A stretch of DNA of 43,516 nt from a virus, in the IMG/VR virus record IMGVR_UViG_3300042474_000958, positions 1 through 43,516 of that record, one strand, 5' to 3'. Both the position numbers and the translations under genes were made by a program. Shown in pieces: positions 32,258 to 40,455 of this stretch; within the stretch, counting starts at the first letter, position 1, and each line of letters begins with the position of its first letter. Under the pieces are notes generated by a model, which was given only the letters and a program-made list of their open reading frames with translations, had not been told where the DNA came from and made no database searches.

Positions 32258-32874
32258 TGTTAGCAGAACAAAGATTTGGAAAATTTACTGCATCTGAAAT
32301 ATGGAAGCTGTTAGTTAGTGGTAAAAATAAAGGCGATGTGTTTGGTGAAACAGCTAAAACTTACATCAAAGAAAAGGCAGTAGAAATATTAACACAAAGA
32401 CGAAAAGAAAGTTTTTCATCACGTGCTACCGATTGGGGCAATGAATATGAATATAAAGCCGTTCAAGAATACAATAGATTTAATTTTGTAGATGTTGAAT
32501 ACTTTGGAAGTACAAACCCTAAGTTTTTTACTTGTCCTGAATTTGAAAATTACGCTGGTGGAAGTCCTGATTTCATAAATCCTTTAATAGTTGGTGAAGT
32601 AAAATGTCCATACGATAGTGTTAATCACTTAGACAACTTACTACTAAGAAATGTAGATGAATTTAAAAAATTGCATAAAGAATATTACACTCAAATACAA
32701 TTTAACATCCATTGCACAGGCTCGGAAGTAGGACACTTTGTAAGCTATGATTGGAGATTTCAAGATGAAAAGCAACTATTCATACTAGAGATACCAAAAG
32801 ACAAAGAACACATAGAATTGATACTAGATAGGCTTAAGATAGCTATTGATAATTTGAATGAATTGATAATTTGA
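32257..32874 (+). CDS. YqaJ-like recombination exonuclease
   Basis: 205 residues. Lambda Exo/YqaJ fold: GKFTASEIWKLL near the start, WGNEYEYKAVQEY with the first acidic residue, GGSPDFI (D105) and GEVKCPY (E114, K116), the PD-(D/E)xK set. It digests one strand of dsDNA ends to supply the ERF protein. Overlaps ERF by one base and the next gene by 4. Confidence 0.9.
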   Translation: MLAEQRFGKFTASEIWKLLVSGKNKGDVFGETAKTYIKEKAVEILTQRRKESFSSRATDWGNEYEYKAVQEYNRFNFVDVEYFGSTNPKFFTCPEFENYAGGSPDFINPLIVGEVKCPYDSVNHLDNLLLRNVDEFKKLHKEYYTQIQFNIHCTGSEVGHFVSYDWRFQDEKQLFILEIPKDKEHIELILDRLKIAIDNLNELII

Positions 32875-33302
32875 AATACACATCAACTATAAGATTAGAT
32901 AACGGAGTTTTAAAACTCGTAAACAAAGCTGAAATGCTTAAATTTGCATTATCTTTGAATTGTAAGGAGTTTACATTTACTTTGGAAAAGAAACGAAGTA
33001 AAAGAAGCAATGAACAGAATAGATATTATTGGGGTGTAGTAGTTCCATTAGTAAAAAAAGGTCTTACAGAATTAGGGAATGTAGTTAGTTTAGAAAGTAC
33101 ACATGATTTTATAAAATCTGAATTTAATTATAAAGAAATTGTAAATGAAACGACTGGCGAAGTAAAAAAGTTGCCTAATAGTACAACACAACTAAACAAA
33201 ACAGAGTTTAGTGAAATGATTGAACGAGTTAAAATATGGAGTGCTGAATGGTGCAATATTTATATACCAGATGCAGGAGAACAAATAAGTTTTGAACTAT
33301 GA
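32871..33302 (+). CDS. NinB-like recombination protein with TTG start
   Basis: 143 residues. The stretch KKRSKRSNEQNRYYWGVVVP at 41-60 is the NinB hallmark (RSxxQNRYYWG), followed by TELGN and a conserved WCNIYIPD end. NinB (Orf) acts as a mediator with SSB in recombination. The start is TTG 32871 overlapping the exonuclease stop as TTGA; no in-frame ATG precedes it after the TGA at 32859. Confidence 0.8.
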   Translation: MKYTSTIRLDNGVLKLVNKAEMLKFALSLNCKEFTFTLEKKRSKRSNEQNRYYWGVVVPLVKKGLTELGNVVSLESTHDFIKSEFNYKEIVNETTGEVKKLPNSTTQLNKTEFSEMIERVKIWSAEWCNIYIPDAGEQISFEL

Positions 33303-33928
33303 TAACAATATTTTCATACCAACGTAAAGAAATGCTTACTAATTTACTTAGTGAGTTAGAAAAATATGAACCTATTATATTAGATGATGGTAGTGATTTT
33401 AAATTAGAATCATCAAACTTTCATCAATTTGAGCATGGTGGTAAAGAAAATTTCTATAAACTTTGGCAATTTGCATTTAGTGAAGCACAAAAAAGCAATG
33501 ATGATTTTTTTATATTTTTACCTAGTGATTTTAGTAATATTGACTTATATAGAATTTATGATTACTACAATCAATTAAGGCATGAATCTTTTGTTTGTAA
33601 TATTATAAATGATAATCGTAAATCTTGCTGGGGGTCGTACCATCCTATGAAATACAATAGCGAATTAAATAGAGTTTTCTTTACTGATTGCGGATTTTTC
33701 TGTAATAGATTAGCACTCGAAAAAATAGATTTTCACATTAAGGCAGTACCAAAAAGTAGATTTAATAGAACTAATATATCAAGTGGAGTAGGTCAATACT
33801 TAACTTATATATTTAATAAAAAAAATGTAAAGATATACACTCCTATAAGCTCATTAGCTTTTCATGGTGAGCATGAAAGTTTAATGCACCCAGAAGAACG
33901 AATTAAAACACCATTAATAAGTAGATGA
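33299..33928 (+). CDS. Glycosyltransferase-like protein (GT-A type)
   Basis: 209 residues. N-terminal ITIFSYQRKEMLTNLLSELE and ILDDGSD (about 27-33) look like the nucleotide-sugar binding start of GT-A enzymes; FFIFLPSDF near 71-79 may be the metal motif. Also contains FTDCGFFCNR and a His-rich end (LAFHGEHESLMH). Overlaps the NinB-like gene by 4. Could glycosylate DNA, a virion protein or host surface. Confidence 0.6.
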   Translation: MITIFSYQRKEMLTNLLSELEKYEPIILDDGSDFKLESSNFHQFEHGGKENFYKLWQFAFSEAQKSNDDFFIFLPSDFSNIDLYRIYDYYNQLRHESFVCNIINDNRKSCWGSYHPMKYNSELNRVFFTDCGFFCNRLALEKIDFHIKAVPKSRFNRTNISSGVGQYLTYIFNKKNVKIYTPISSLAFHGEHESLMHPEERIKTPLISR

Positions 33929-34167
33929 AAAAAAGAGATTTAAAAGAAATAAAAAAACTTGCTGATAATTTACCACCTAGTAAAGAACTTCATTTGCATT
34001 ATCCAATTATAAAAGGAATAAAACAACCTAAATATATGCTTGTTGATATAAACCATTATGATAGATTAAAAAAAGCATATACTAGAAATAAAGAAACTGG
34101 GATGCAAGGATATATCACTTGGTTAAAAAATAATAACGAAAAGATAAATAAAATGTTTAATCAATGA
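33925..34167 (+). CDS. Small basic hypothetical protein, 80 aa
   Basis: 80 residues, basic, starting MKKRDLKEIKKLADNLPPSK. Lies between two glycosyltransferase-like genes, overlapping both by 4 bases (ATGA). Possibly an adaptor; no domain known. Confidence 0.55.
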   Translation: MKKRDLKEIKKLADNLPPSKELHLHYPIIKGIKQPKYMLVDINHYDRLKKAYTRNKETGMQGYITWLKNNNEKINKMFNQ

Positions 34168-34790
34168 AAATAATAGTAGGCATTGCCACAATGAACGGAC
34201 GTGAAGAGCAATTAAAAGAAACTTTTGAAAGTCTTTGCCCTTATGTAGATGAAATAAACATTTACCACAACGGAATAGAACCAATAGATTATACAGATAA
34301 TGCTAAGTTTGAAAGCCTACAAAGATACAATGAACCGATTTATTTTTTTTCATGTGATGATGACATAATTTATCCCAAAAATTATATAAGTAAAACTATT
34401 GAATTAATAGAAGAGTATAAATGTATCATAACTTATCATGGCAGAATATTAAAAGGTAAAGGATTGAACTATTACAAAGGACATCAAGCGTTCCATTGCA
34501 AAGGTGCTAATTATGTAAATAGATATATTGATATAGCAGGAACTGGAGTAACTGCTTTTAGAACTGATTATTTTAATCCAATAGAACTTTATAAAAGTGA
34601 ATACAAAAGAATGTTTGATTTGGTATTTAGTTTAGAAGCTAAAAAACAAGGCAAAAAAATATTATTAGGTAAGCACGATGCAAATTGGATTAAAGTCCAA
34701 AATATTCCACTAGAAAATACTATATATGGTATGGAAGTCAAAGACTGCTCAATTCAAAATAGTCTAGCAGATGAAATTCTAAGCTATTAA
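34164..34790 (+). CDS. Glycosyltransferase family 2-like protein
   Basis: 208 residues. KIIVGIATMNGREEQLKETF at the start and FFSCDDDIIYPKNYI with D65-D67 as the metal-binding DxD are typical of GT2-like enzymes. FHCKGANYVN and TGVTAFRTDYF follow. It converges with the tail fibre gene, the two stops overlapping by four bases without a terminator. A possible extra sugar-adding enzyme for modified DNA or virion decoration. Confidence 0.7.
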   Translation: MKIIVGIATMNGREEQLKETFESLCPYVDEINIYHNGIEPIDYTDNAKFESLQRYNEPIYFFSCDDDIIYPKNYISKTIELIEEYKCIITYHGRILKGKGLNYYKGHQAFHCKGANYVNRYIDIAGTGVTAFRTDYFNPIELYKSEYKRMFDLVFSLEAKKQGKKILLGKHDANWIKVQNIPLENTIYGMEVKDCSIQNSLADEILSY

Positions 34791-36493
34791 ACTGAATAAT
34801 ATTGTATAGTTGCTCTAGCTGTTCTATAACCTGCTGAAGCTCTATGAATCTTAATTTCATAACCAGTACCTCCACTATTTATTTTTAATTCTGATATACC
34901 ACCATTCAAACTAGGCGACATTCCATCACCTACTACTGCTGTTGCTAATGTACCACTTCCAACACATAACGCAGACCCATTTGCAGTTGAACCACTTATT
35001 GTATCTGGTGTAGGTAAGTCAGATGGTAATGCTAATAATACACTTGTCAAAGCACTTCCAACAGACCCATATATCAATGTAATTCTTAAAGTAACTAATT
35101 TGCCTACTTGCGACCATCTATAAGAATGATTAGTTGCACCAGATGGAGGAGTAGTCCCAGTCCATGTTATTGAACCACTATATACTTGTTCTGCAATATC
35201 TTTAAATGTATTATCTGTAGCGTTTGCAGTTGTATTTGTATTATTAGCTCTAAATGAGTAAGCAGATAATGATGTGCTTTGATATATCGTATCAAAATAA
35301 GTCTTTAAAAAAGCCTTTATATTAGTCCAAGTAATTTTCTTTAATACTGAACTTTCAGCAGTTGCAACTAAATCTGTATTGTTTGGAGTTGCACTAGTAG
35401 AACCATTTATTAAAGAACCTATTGTTGATGCTGTTTCGTTTCCAGTATTAGTCCCACTTAGATTAGTGGCAGTAATTGAACCTGTAAAAGTATCTCCTGC
35501 TTTATTAGCTGGTGTATAACCTAATGCAGTTTGTTTGCCATTAAATGTACTCCAATCTGCCGAACTCAATGCACCTCTATTAGTAGCTGATGCAGTTGGT
35601 AAGTTAAATGTATGAGTAGTACCTAATGATGCAATGTTAAAATTTGTGCCACTTGTTCCAGTTGCAAGTGTTTGAACAGAACCAGTAAGCGAATTAATAG
35701 CAGTTATACCACTTCCACTCATAATACCTGATTGTTGAGTAACTGTAAGAATTACAGAAGCAGCCGATGGTGGTGGACTTCCAGCAGCATAGAATTGCAT
35801 CTTAACATTTGTATGGTTAGTAGTACTCCATATTAATTCATAATATTGACCTGCAATGACTTCAATAACATAATTCCAAGCAACTATTGCATGACCATCA
35901 ATACCACCATGTTTATTAGGTACTGAAACAAAACCAGCAGAACCTAATACATCTACTCCATTTAATCGTAACCATATTGTTACATCATTTAATTGAGTAT
36001 CTGAATTTTGAAATTGTGAACTAAATTGAATATTATAAATCCCAGTATTTGCAAATGTAATTCTTGTTGGATTACTACTTAAATCGTTAGCTATTGATAT
36101 GCCATTTGGTGTAACATCAGCAACTTCAAATCTCATCGCATAACCTGTATTCGAAGCAGAAGCAGTTTGTGTAGTATCTGTTTGCCAAGCACCATAATAT
36201 CCTAATCCAGTACCACCACCACCACCACCGCCTGAACAATCGCATATACACGCTGTACGCAACCCAACTAAATAAGTATATAATAAATCAAATGTAGTGT
36301 AAGTACCACCATTAATCAAAGTAACATCATCTAATTTTATTTCATAGGTATTTCTATAATCCTTAATAGTAAAAGTATATTCACTATATGCAAATGTTGT
36401 TTCAGTTGCATTAAATTCAGCAATTACATTACCATTACTGTCTTTTAAAACTAAAAGACAATCCGATTTACTTATGTCGGTTACTATACACAT
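34787..36493 (-). CDS. Tail fibre / receptor-binding protein
   Basis: 568 residues. The N-terminal 60 residues resemble the separate 56-residue protein at 37305. CICDCSGGGGGGG (about 82-94) forms a Cys/Gly linker. Then a C1q-like beta domain (about 100-255), fibre stretches with ALGYTPANKAGDTFTGSI and AFLKTYFDTIYQS typical of phage fibres, and a beta-rich tip (430-568). It would bind the host. No chaperone domain is apparent. Confidence 0.8.
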   Translation of the reverse strand: MCIVTDISKSDCLLVLKDSNGNVIAEFNATETTFAYSEYTFTIKDYRNTYEIKLDDVTLINGGTYTTFDLLYTYLVGLRTACICDCSGGGGGGGTGLGYYGAWQTDTTQTASASNTGYAMRFEVADVTPNGISIANDLSSNPTRITFANTGIYNIQFSSQFQNSDTQLNDVTIWLRLNGVDVLGSAGFVSVPNKHGGIDGHAIVAWNYVIEVIAGQYYELIWSTTNHTNVKMQFYAAGSPPPSAASVILTVTQQSGIMSGSGITAINSLTGSVQTLATGTSGTNFNIASLGTTHTFNLPTASATNRGALSSADWSTFNGKQTALGYTPANKAGDTFTGSITATNLSGTNTGNETASTIGSLINGSTSATPNNTDLVATAESSVLKKITWTNIKAFLKTYFDTIYQSTSLSAYSFRANNTNTTANATDNTFKDIAEQVYSGSITWTGTTPPSGATNHSYRWSQVGKLVTLRITLIYGSVGSALTSVLLALPSDLPTPDTISGSTANGSALCVGSGTLATAVVGDGMSPSLNGGISELKINSGGTGYEIKIHRASAGYRTARATIQYYSV

Positions 36494-36669
36494 TATTTTC
36501 CAGAAACATTAAAATCTTTTGCAACTGCTCCTAATACAGCTATAGCTACAGCTATAATTAATTGACCTATCTGCTCTTTACTTCCTGTAAATCCTTCCGA
36601 AATAAATGTTTGAGCTACTAATAAGCCTGATGCTATTGCACCTATTAATGTCGTTTTCCAATTTTTCAT
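36493..36669 (-). CDS. Holin-like membrane protein, 58 aa
   Basis: 58 residues starting MKNWKTTLIGAIASGLLVAQ, with two membrane segments (about 7-20 and 35-50) and a charged end. Size and topology match small phage holins, which open the inner membrane for the endolysin. The stop overlaps the ATG of the fibre gene by one base, and its start overlaps the 122-residue gene by 4. Confidence 0.7.
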   Translation of the reverse strand: MKNWKTTLIGAIASGLLVAQTFISEGFTGSKEQIGQLIIAVAIAVLGAVAKDFNVSGK

Positions 36670-37034
36670 AATTTATTTTTTTTAATGTTATTAAATGATT
36701 TTAACCTTTTTTTATTTTGTTTTAAATTTTCAAATTCACTATTTACAATTTGTTCAACTTGTTCAGCATTGTAATCATCTTTTAATATTAATATATATTG
36801 ATTAATTACATCTTTTTGAGAATATTTTTTTAAATCAGTTCTTATATTTTTTCTTATTAAATTATCTTTTTTTATTTCTTTTCTAGTTGCATCTTTTTTT
36901 GCTTCTACAATTTGAACTGGAGTACGAATTTCTTGTTTTTTTTCTATAACTGGCACTAATTCCTTAGTCGTGTCTGAAACGCTAGAAATTGACTTAAAAA
37001 ACTGAATTATTAATTCAATAATTGATTGCCACAT
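36666..37034 (-). CDS. Possible lysis-cassette protein, 122 aa
   Basis: 122 residues. Hydrophobic amphipathic start (MWQSIIELIIQFFKSISSV), then a very Lys-rich helical region. Sits directly upstream of the holin-like gene and overlaps the 89-residue membrane gene by 25 bases. A spanin-related role is suggested by the nesting, but no lipobox is seen. Confidence 0.45.
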   Translation of the reverse strand: MWQSIIELIIQFFKSISSVSDTTKELVPVIEKKQEIRTPVQIVEAKKDATRKEIKKDNLIRKNIRTDLKKYSQKDVINQYILILKDDYNAEQVEQIVNSEFENLKQNKKRLKSFNNIKKNKL

Positions 37035-37279
37035 TTTTTTTCTTCTTTTAATTCAGGTTCTTCACTTTTATTTATGAAAAGATAGCTAAAAAAATTAATT
37101 GGATTAATGTCATCTTTTGCAATGCCAAGTTTATTATTTATTACTGCAACTTGACTTTCTAGCTTATTTGTCTTTTCTACATATTTGTCAATTTTGAAAT
37201 AAGTTTGACTTGTAAAAAAGCAAACAATAGTAAACATTATTCCTGTTATTGTCTTATAAAAAAAATCTTGGTTTTTCAT
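37010..37279 (-). CDS. Membrane protein, possible inner-membrane spanin, 89 aa
   Basis: 89 residues. One N-terminal membrane helix (TITGIMFTIVCFFTSQTYF) followed by a coiled-coil-like periplasmic part (VEKTNKLESQVAVINNKLG). This is the form of i-spanins. Overlaps the next gene. No partner lipoprotein is adjacent; the lipoprotein at 42164 is distant. Confidence 0.45.
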   Translation of the reverse strand: MKNQDFFYKTITGIMFTIVCFFTSQTYFKIDKYVEKTNKLESQVAVINNKLGIAKDDINPINFFSYLFINKSEEPELKEEKKCGNQLLN

Positions 37280-37304
37280 ACAAAATTAAAAATATTTTAT
37301 GGGT

Positions 37305-37475
37305 TTAAAGTTTATACCAACTAGTTTCCGTATCTCGTATAAATATCCTATCTGAAAATAAAGTGTAAGTAGTATTACCAAGTAAAAATTGAGCAACTAT
37401 TTCACTATCTTGATTAGTTAATGTCAATCTGCAATTATCTACTGATATATCTGTTATTATGTTACAACCTGACAT
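37305..37475 (-). CDS. Small paralogue of the tail fibre N-terminus, 56 aa
   Basis: ATG 37475, TAA 37307-37305, starting MSGCNIITDISVDNCRLTLT. It shares the pattern TDIS-x2/3-C-x-L-x-L ... A-x-F ... TT with the first 45 residues of the fibre gene (MCIVTDISKSDCLLVL). Probably a virion part using the same attachment fold, or a fibre remnant. It follows the capsid terminator. Confidence 0.55.
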   Translation of the reverse strand: MSGCNIITDISVDNCRLTLTNQDSEIVAQFLLGNTTYTLFSDRIFIRDTETSWYKL

Positions 37476-37490
37476 ATTTAATATTGATTT

Positions 37491-37521
37491 TAAAAAATAG
37501 GCTGAGATAAACCCAGCCTAT
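37491..37521 (-). terminator. Intrinsic terminator after the capsid gene
   Basis: On the minus strand ATAGGCTG (37521-37514), a 9-base loop, CAGCCTAT (37504-37497), then TTTTT. Placed 30 bases past the major capsid stop. Confidence 0.85.
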
Positions 37522-37550
37522 ATATAAACAAAACAAACGAACTTTTTTTA

Positions 37551-38642
37551 TTATGATACTACTGCTGGACAGAAATTGAAATCTGAACAACTAATATCGC
37601 CACAACCTAATAGGTATTTCAATTTGAAGTTACCCTCACCACCTGTACAAGTATACTTAGCAGTAGGTATGTAGAACAAATCAAAATGTTTAGATAAGGT
37701 TACAGTCCATTGTCCACCATCTACACACGTATCAAACTCCATTGCATAATCATATTTAATTCCATTGATTACCATTGTAGTTCTTACTGAATTTTCTTTG
37801 AACCACTCCCAATTACCTGTATATCTGTAAGGCTCTATAATTTGGATAGCTCCTTTTGCCCATGTAAGCGCCGCACATTCATTTAAAACTGCATCACTAT
37901 TTGAATCATAGTAATATTGTAAGTCTGGTAATTGTGTTGCATCTAATCCTATTGCAGTATTTCCGATTGATAATTTCAATAATTGATTGTACATTTTTAA
38001 CCAACGACCACCTACTACCATATAGCCATCATTCGCACCGATACCATCGTATTCAGCATCTACAAGTGGAAATGTTGCTACATTGACAGCTCCAGAACTA
38101 TTTACTAAGTTCAATGTTTTAGGACTTGTCAAAGATGAAGTTCCATCTGTGTAATTACCCATCAAAGCGTTCGCTCTTGATATTAATTCTTTGTCCATAT
38201 CTCTTAAAACTGCCTTACTAGCTCTTTCAAGTTCTTTTGCTAAATAAGGGTCTTTATTATAACAAACGTCCTCAAATTGAGCATTACTTAAAGTAAATTT
38301 CTTAGCTATATATCCTGTTACAGTTACATCTATTTGTTCATATTGCGCTCCACCCTCTGCTACTGGTGTACATGGGTTAGTATATGAATCACTTGTAGTA
38401 TCTGTACAAAATGATTTTGGTATATTTACTCTTATTTTTGGGAATGAAGTATTAGGAAGTGCCTTATCTCTAAGTTCTTGCTCCATTTTCATCAAAATAT
38501 CTTCGTAACCATTTCTGTTTTGATTACTTATTAAAGCGAAATATGCGCCTGAAGCATCTACATAATTTTCAGGCATACTTGGTTTTGCATTTAAGTCATA
38601 TATTAGACTATTGCAAAGTGTTGCTACTGGTGTTACAGCCAT
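37551..38642 (-). CDS. Major capsid protein
   Basis: 363 residues from ATG 38642 (MAVTPVATLCNSLIYDLNAK); the frame extends to a TTG upstream but that part looks like leader. HK97-like sequence pattern: helical N-arm, E-loop region, ERASKAVLRDMDKELISRAN spine helix, and late beta-rich domain with DGYMVVGGRWLKMYNQ and WAKGAIQIIEPYRYTGNWEW. Several cysteine pairs near the end (CGDISCSDFNFC). Flanked by a late-type promoter and a strong terminator, as expected for a highly made protein. Confidence 0.8.
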   Translation of the reverse strand: MAVTPVATLCNSLIYDLNAKPSMPENYVDASGAYFALISNQNRNGYEDILMKMEQELRDKALPNTSFPKIRVNIPKSFCTDTTSDSYTNPCTPVAEGGAQYEQIDVTVTGYIAKKFTLSNAQFEDVCYNKDPYLAKELERASKAVLRDMDKELISRANALMGNYTDGTSSLTSPKTLNLVNSSGAVNVATFPLVDAEYDGIGANDGYMVVGGRWLKMYNQLLKLSIGNTAIGLDATQLPDLQYYYDSNSDAVLNECAALTWAKGAIQIIEPYRYTGNWEWFKENSVRTTMVINGIKYDYAMEFDTCVDGGQWTVTLSKHFDLFYIPTAKYTCTGGEGNFKLKYLLGCGDISCSDFNFCPAVVS

Positions 38643-38760
38643 TGTTTTTATATTTAAAAATTTGAATAATAATTTTGTTTGCCTTATAGAGTTGCGCTCA
38701 AAAGTTATTTTAGAAAGGATAACCAAACCTCAAAAAGATTCCATATTTCTATGATAAAAA

Positions 38761-38791
38761 TAAATATAATTGTTTTTTTTTAATTTGCAAG
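38761..38791 (-). promoter_or_regulatory. Late-type promoter of the capsid gene
   Basis: Minus strand CTTG (38791-38788), 19 bases, TATATTTA (38768-38761). Same form as the other late promoters, with C in place of the first T. It predicts a leader of about 115 bases before the capsid ATG, far longer than elsewhere. Confidence 0.6.
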
Positions 38792-38830
38792 TTTTATTTA
38801 AAATATTTTTATTTTTTAAATATTTATTAA

Positions 38831-38838
38831 TATATTTG
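38831..38838 (+). promoter_or_regulatory. -7 element TATATTTG before a leaderless start
   Basis: TATATTTG, then CAAT and ATG at 38843. The -33 position has TTTA. The predicted transcription start is at or next to the ATG. Confidence 0.55.
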
Positions 38839-38842
38839 CAAT

Positions 38843-39418
38843 ATGTTGAAATTCATAAAAAAATACTTTAAAAAAGATAGAAAAGAATTAATAGGAAACA
38901 AAGATGTAATTCTTAAGTTAGTTTATACGGATGTGTTTAATAACAAATGGTATGCACCAGAAGAACTTAGCGATTATCCATTTATAAGGCTTAACCAAAT
39001 ACAAACCTATTCAAGATATACAGAATTAAAACTTGATAATTCAAGGCTTGTTAAAATTGCAGATACTTGCATGGAAGCATTAAAAGAGGGTCGCAATCAA
39101 GATGCAATGATATTGATTAATGAGATTAAAGTAGCAGAGCAGTTGTTTTGTGAAAAAAACACGTTATTAAAATTAGCAAGTTCAATGTTCTTGATAAATG
39201 ATGAACGTGCAAATAGTTTAAATGAGCAAACAGAAGCACAAAAGATTGAAATAATGCGCAATGATGCAGATGCAATGGCTTTTTTTTTGCCTATTGCTTA
39301 CCAAACCTTACAAGGCTACAAAAACAACTCGGACTTGCAGGTAGTAGAATATTTACAAAAGACACTTCCAATTATAGAAAGATTGAATTATCTTATATCG
39401 AATACTTCAATAGAGTAG
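38843..39418 (+). CDS. Hypothetical virion-module protein, 191 aa
   Basis: 191 residues: basic start (MLKFIKKYFKKDRKELIG), a mixed domain and a helical second half. A run of nine T at 39280-39288 lies in frame as a T TTT TTT slippery site, and the -1 frame is open from 39265 to 39588. It could therefore be the shorter partner of a frameshifted pair such as tail assembly chaperones. No family recognised. Confidence 0.55.
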   Translation: MLKFIKKYFKKDRKELIGNKDVILKLVYTDVFNNKWYAPEELSDYPFIRLNQIQTYSRYTELKLDNSRLVKIADTCMEALKEGRNQDAMILINEIKVAEQLFCEKNTLLKLASSMFLINDERANSLNEQTEAQKIEIMRNDADAMAFFLPIAYQTLQGYKNNSDLQVVEYLQKTLPIIERLNYLISNTSIE

Positions 39419-39432
39419 TAGATGAAGTAAAT

Positions 39433-39588
39433 ATGAGCTTATTATCTATAAGTGAACACTCAAATATGAGTATAAGTGATTTGACATATAATGTTACTAC
39501 TTTAGAGTTGTTTAGCTTATGGAATAGTATAATACATAAAGTAGAATTACAAAATAAGGCTATAGAGGAACAAAATAATAAATTATAA
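39433..39588 (+). CDS. Small protein or frameshift extension, 51 aa from ATG
   Basis: From ATG 39433 it reads MSLLSISEHSNMSISDLTYN and continues as a helix (LELFSLWNSIIHKVELQNKA). The frame stays open back to 39265 without another ATG, GTG or TTG, and that upstream part (YRKIELSYIEYFNRVVDEVN) also looks protein-like. It may be made as a -1 fusion with the 191-residue protein. Confidence 0.45.
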   Translation: MSLLSISEHSNMSISDLTYNVTTLELFSLWNSIIHKVELQNKAIEEQNNKL

Positions 39589-39589
39589 T

Positions 39590-39619
39590 TTTGTTTTTTC
39601 AAAAAGTTTATTATATTTA
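39590..39619 (+). promoter_or_regulatory. Late-type promoter, rightward
   Basis: TTTG (39590-39593), 18 bases, TATATTTA (39612-39619), then ATACT and ATG 39625. It is the only plus-strand copy of the late form that I found, and is again near-leaderless. Confidence 0.6.
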
Positions 39620-39624
39620 ATACT

Positions 39625-40452
39625 ATGATAAATTGCTTTGAAAATATTATTGGTGTCATTGGATGCAAAGGAGCTGAATCTACTAGTGGACTTTATTTGA
39701 ATGGAACGGAAGGAATCGAAGGTATTAGTATTAAAACGGCTTCACTAAGTGCAGATAGTGAAACTATAACTGGACATGACCTATTAAAAGGATGTATAAA
39801 AAAAGCATCTACTGAAATTATTTTACAAGCAAGTGAAAAACTAAGTAGGTACTTTCAATTTAATACAATACTTGATAACTATACTTACTTAAATAACGGA
39901 GTAGCTACAACTAACCCACCTGCCTTATTGTTTCCGTTTGATAGCTATAATACTTATTCATGTTATTACATTGATACTTTAGTATTTAAAAGCTCTGATA
40001 GTCAAACTGCAATACTCACAATAAATGGAGTTAATCAAAATCTGACATTAGTTGCAAATACTGATTATGTTTTGCAAGTAAACAAAGAATATTATGATAG
40101 CTTAACCATCCAAATAACAGGAACTAACATATATACAAATACATCATTCTTTAATGGCATAATACAAAAAAGATGTAGTGAGGATAAGTTTTGGTGTATG
40201 TATAAAAAAGAATTAGCTATGCCTATAAAGTATTTAGCTGGTTCAATGTTCTTTGCCGAAGTAATAAATAGTGATAGATACAACTTAGTTACTTTTACAA
40301 ATAAAGAATTGGCTAGTGACAATTATACTAGATGCGATGCAATGGCAAAAAAATATTTAACATCTGCTATTGAAAAAATAAAAAATTCAATACCTAATAG
40401 TTGCGGATGTTTGAAATGTACAGATATAAATTACTCATACGCTAAACCTTAA
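39625..40452 (+). CDS. Probable virion protein, 275 aa
   Basis: 275 residues. N-terminal segment with Gly/Ser/Thr (IGVIGCKGAESTSGLYLNGT), a beta-rich middle and a C-terminal helix followed by CGCLKCTD. The Cys-rich tail and the late-type promoter link it to the structural set. It may be a neck or head-tail part; no family known. Confidence 0.55.
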   Translation: MINCFENIIGVIGCKGAESTSGLYLNGTEGIEGISIKTASLSADSETITGHDLLKGCIKKASTEIILQASEKLSRYFQFNTILDNYTYLNNGVATTNPPALLFPFDSYNTYSCYYIDTLVFKSSDSQTAILTINGVNQNLTLVANTDYVLQVNKEYYDSLTIQITGTNIYTNTSFFNGIIQKRCSEDKFWCMYKKELAMPIKYLAGSMFFAEVINSDRYNLVTFTNKELASDNYTRCDAMAKKYLTSAIEKIKNSIPNSCGCLKCTDINYSYAKP

Positions 40453-40455
40453 TAA

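Noticed and set aside
38643-38726. 28-residue extension of the capsid protein from TTG
   Set aside because: It has no resemblance to a capsid N-arm, needs a rare start and falls in the leader of the late promoter.
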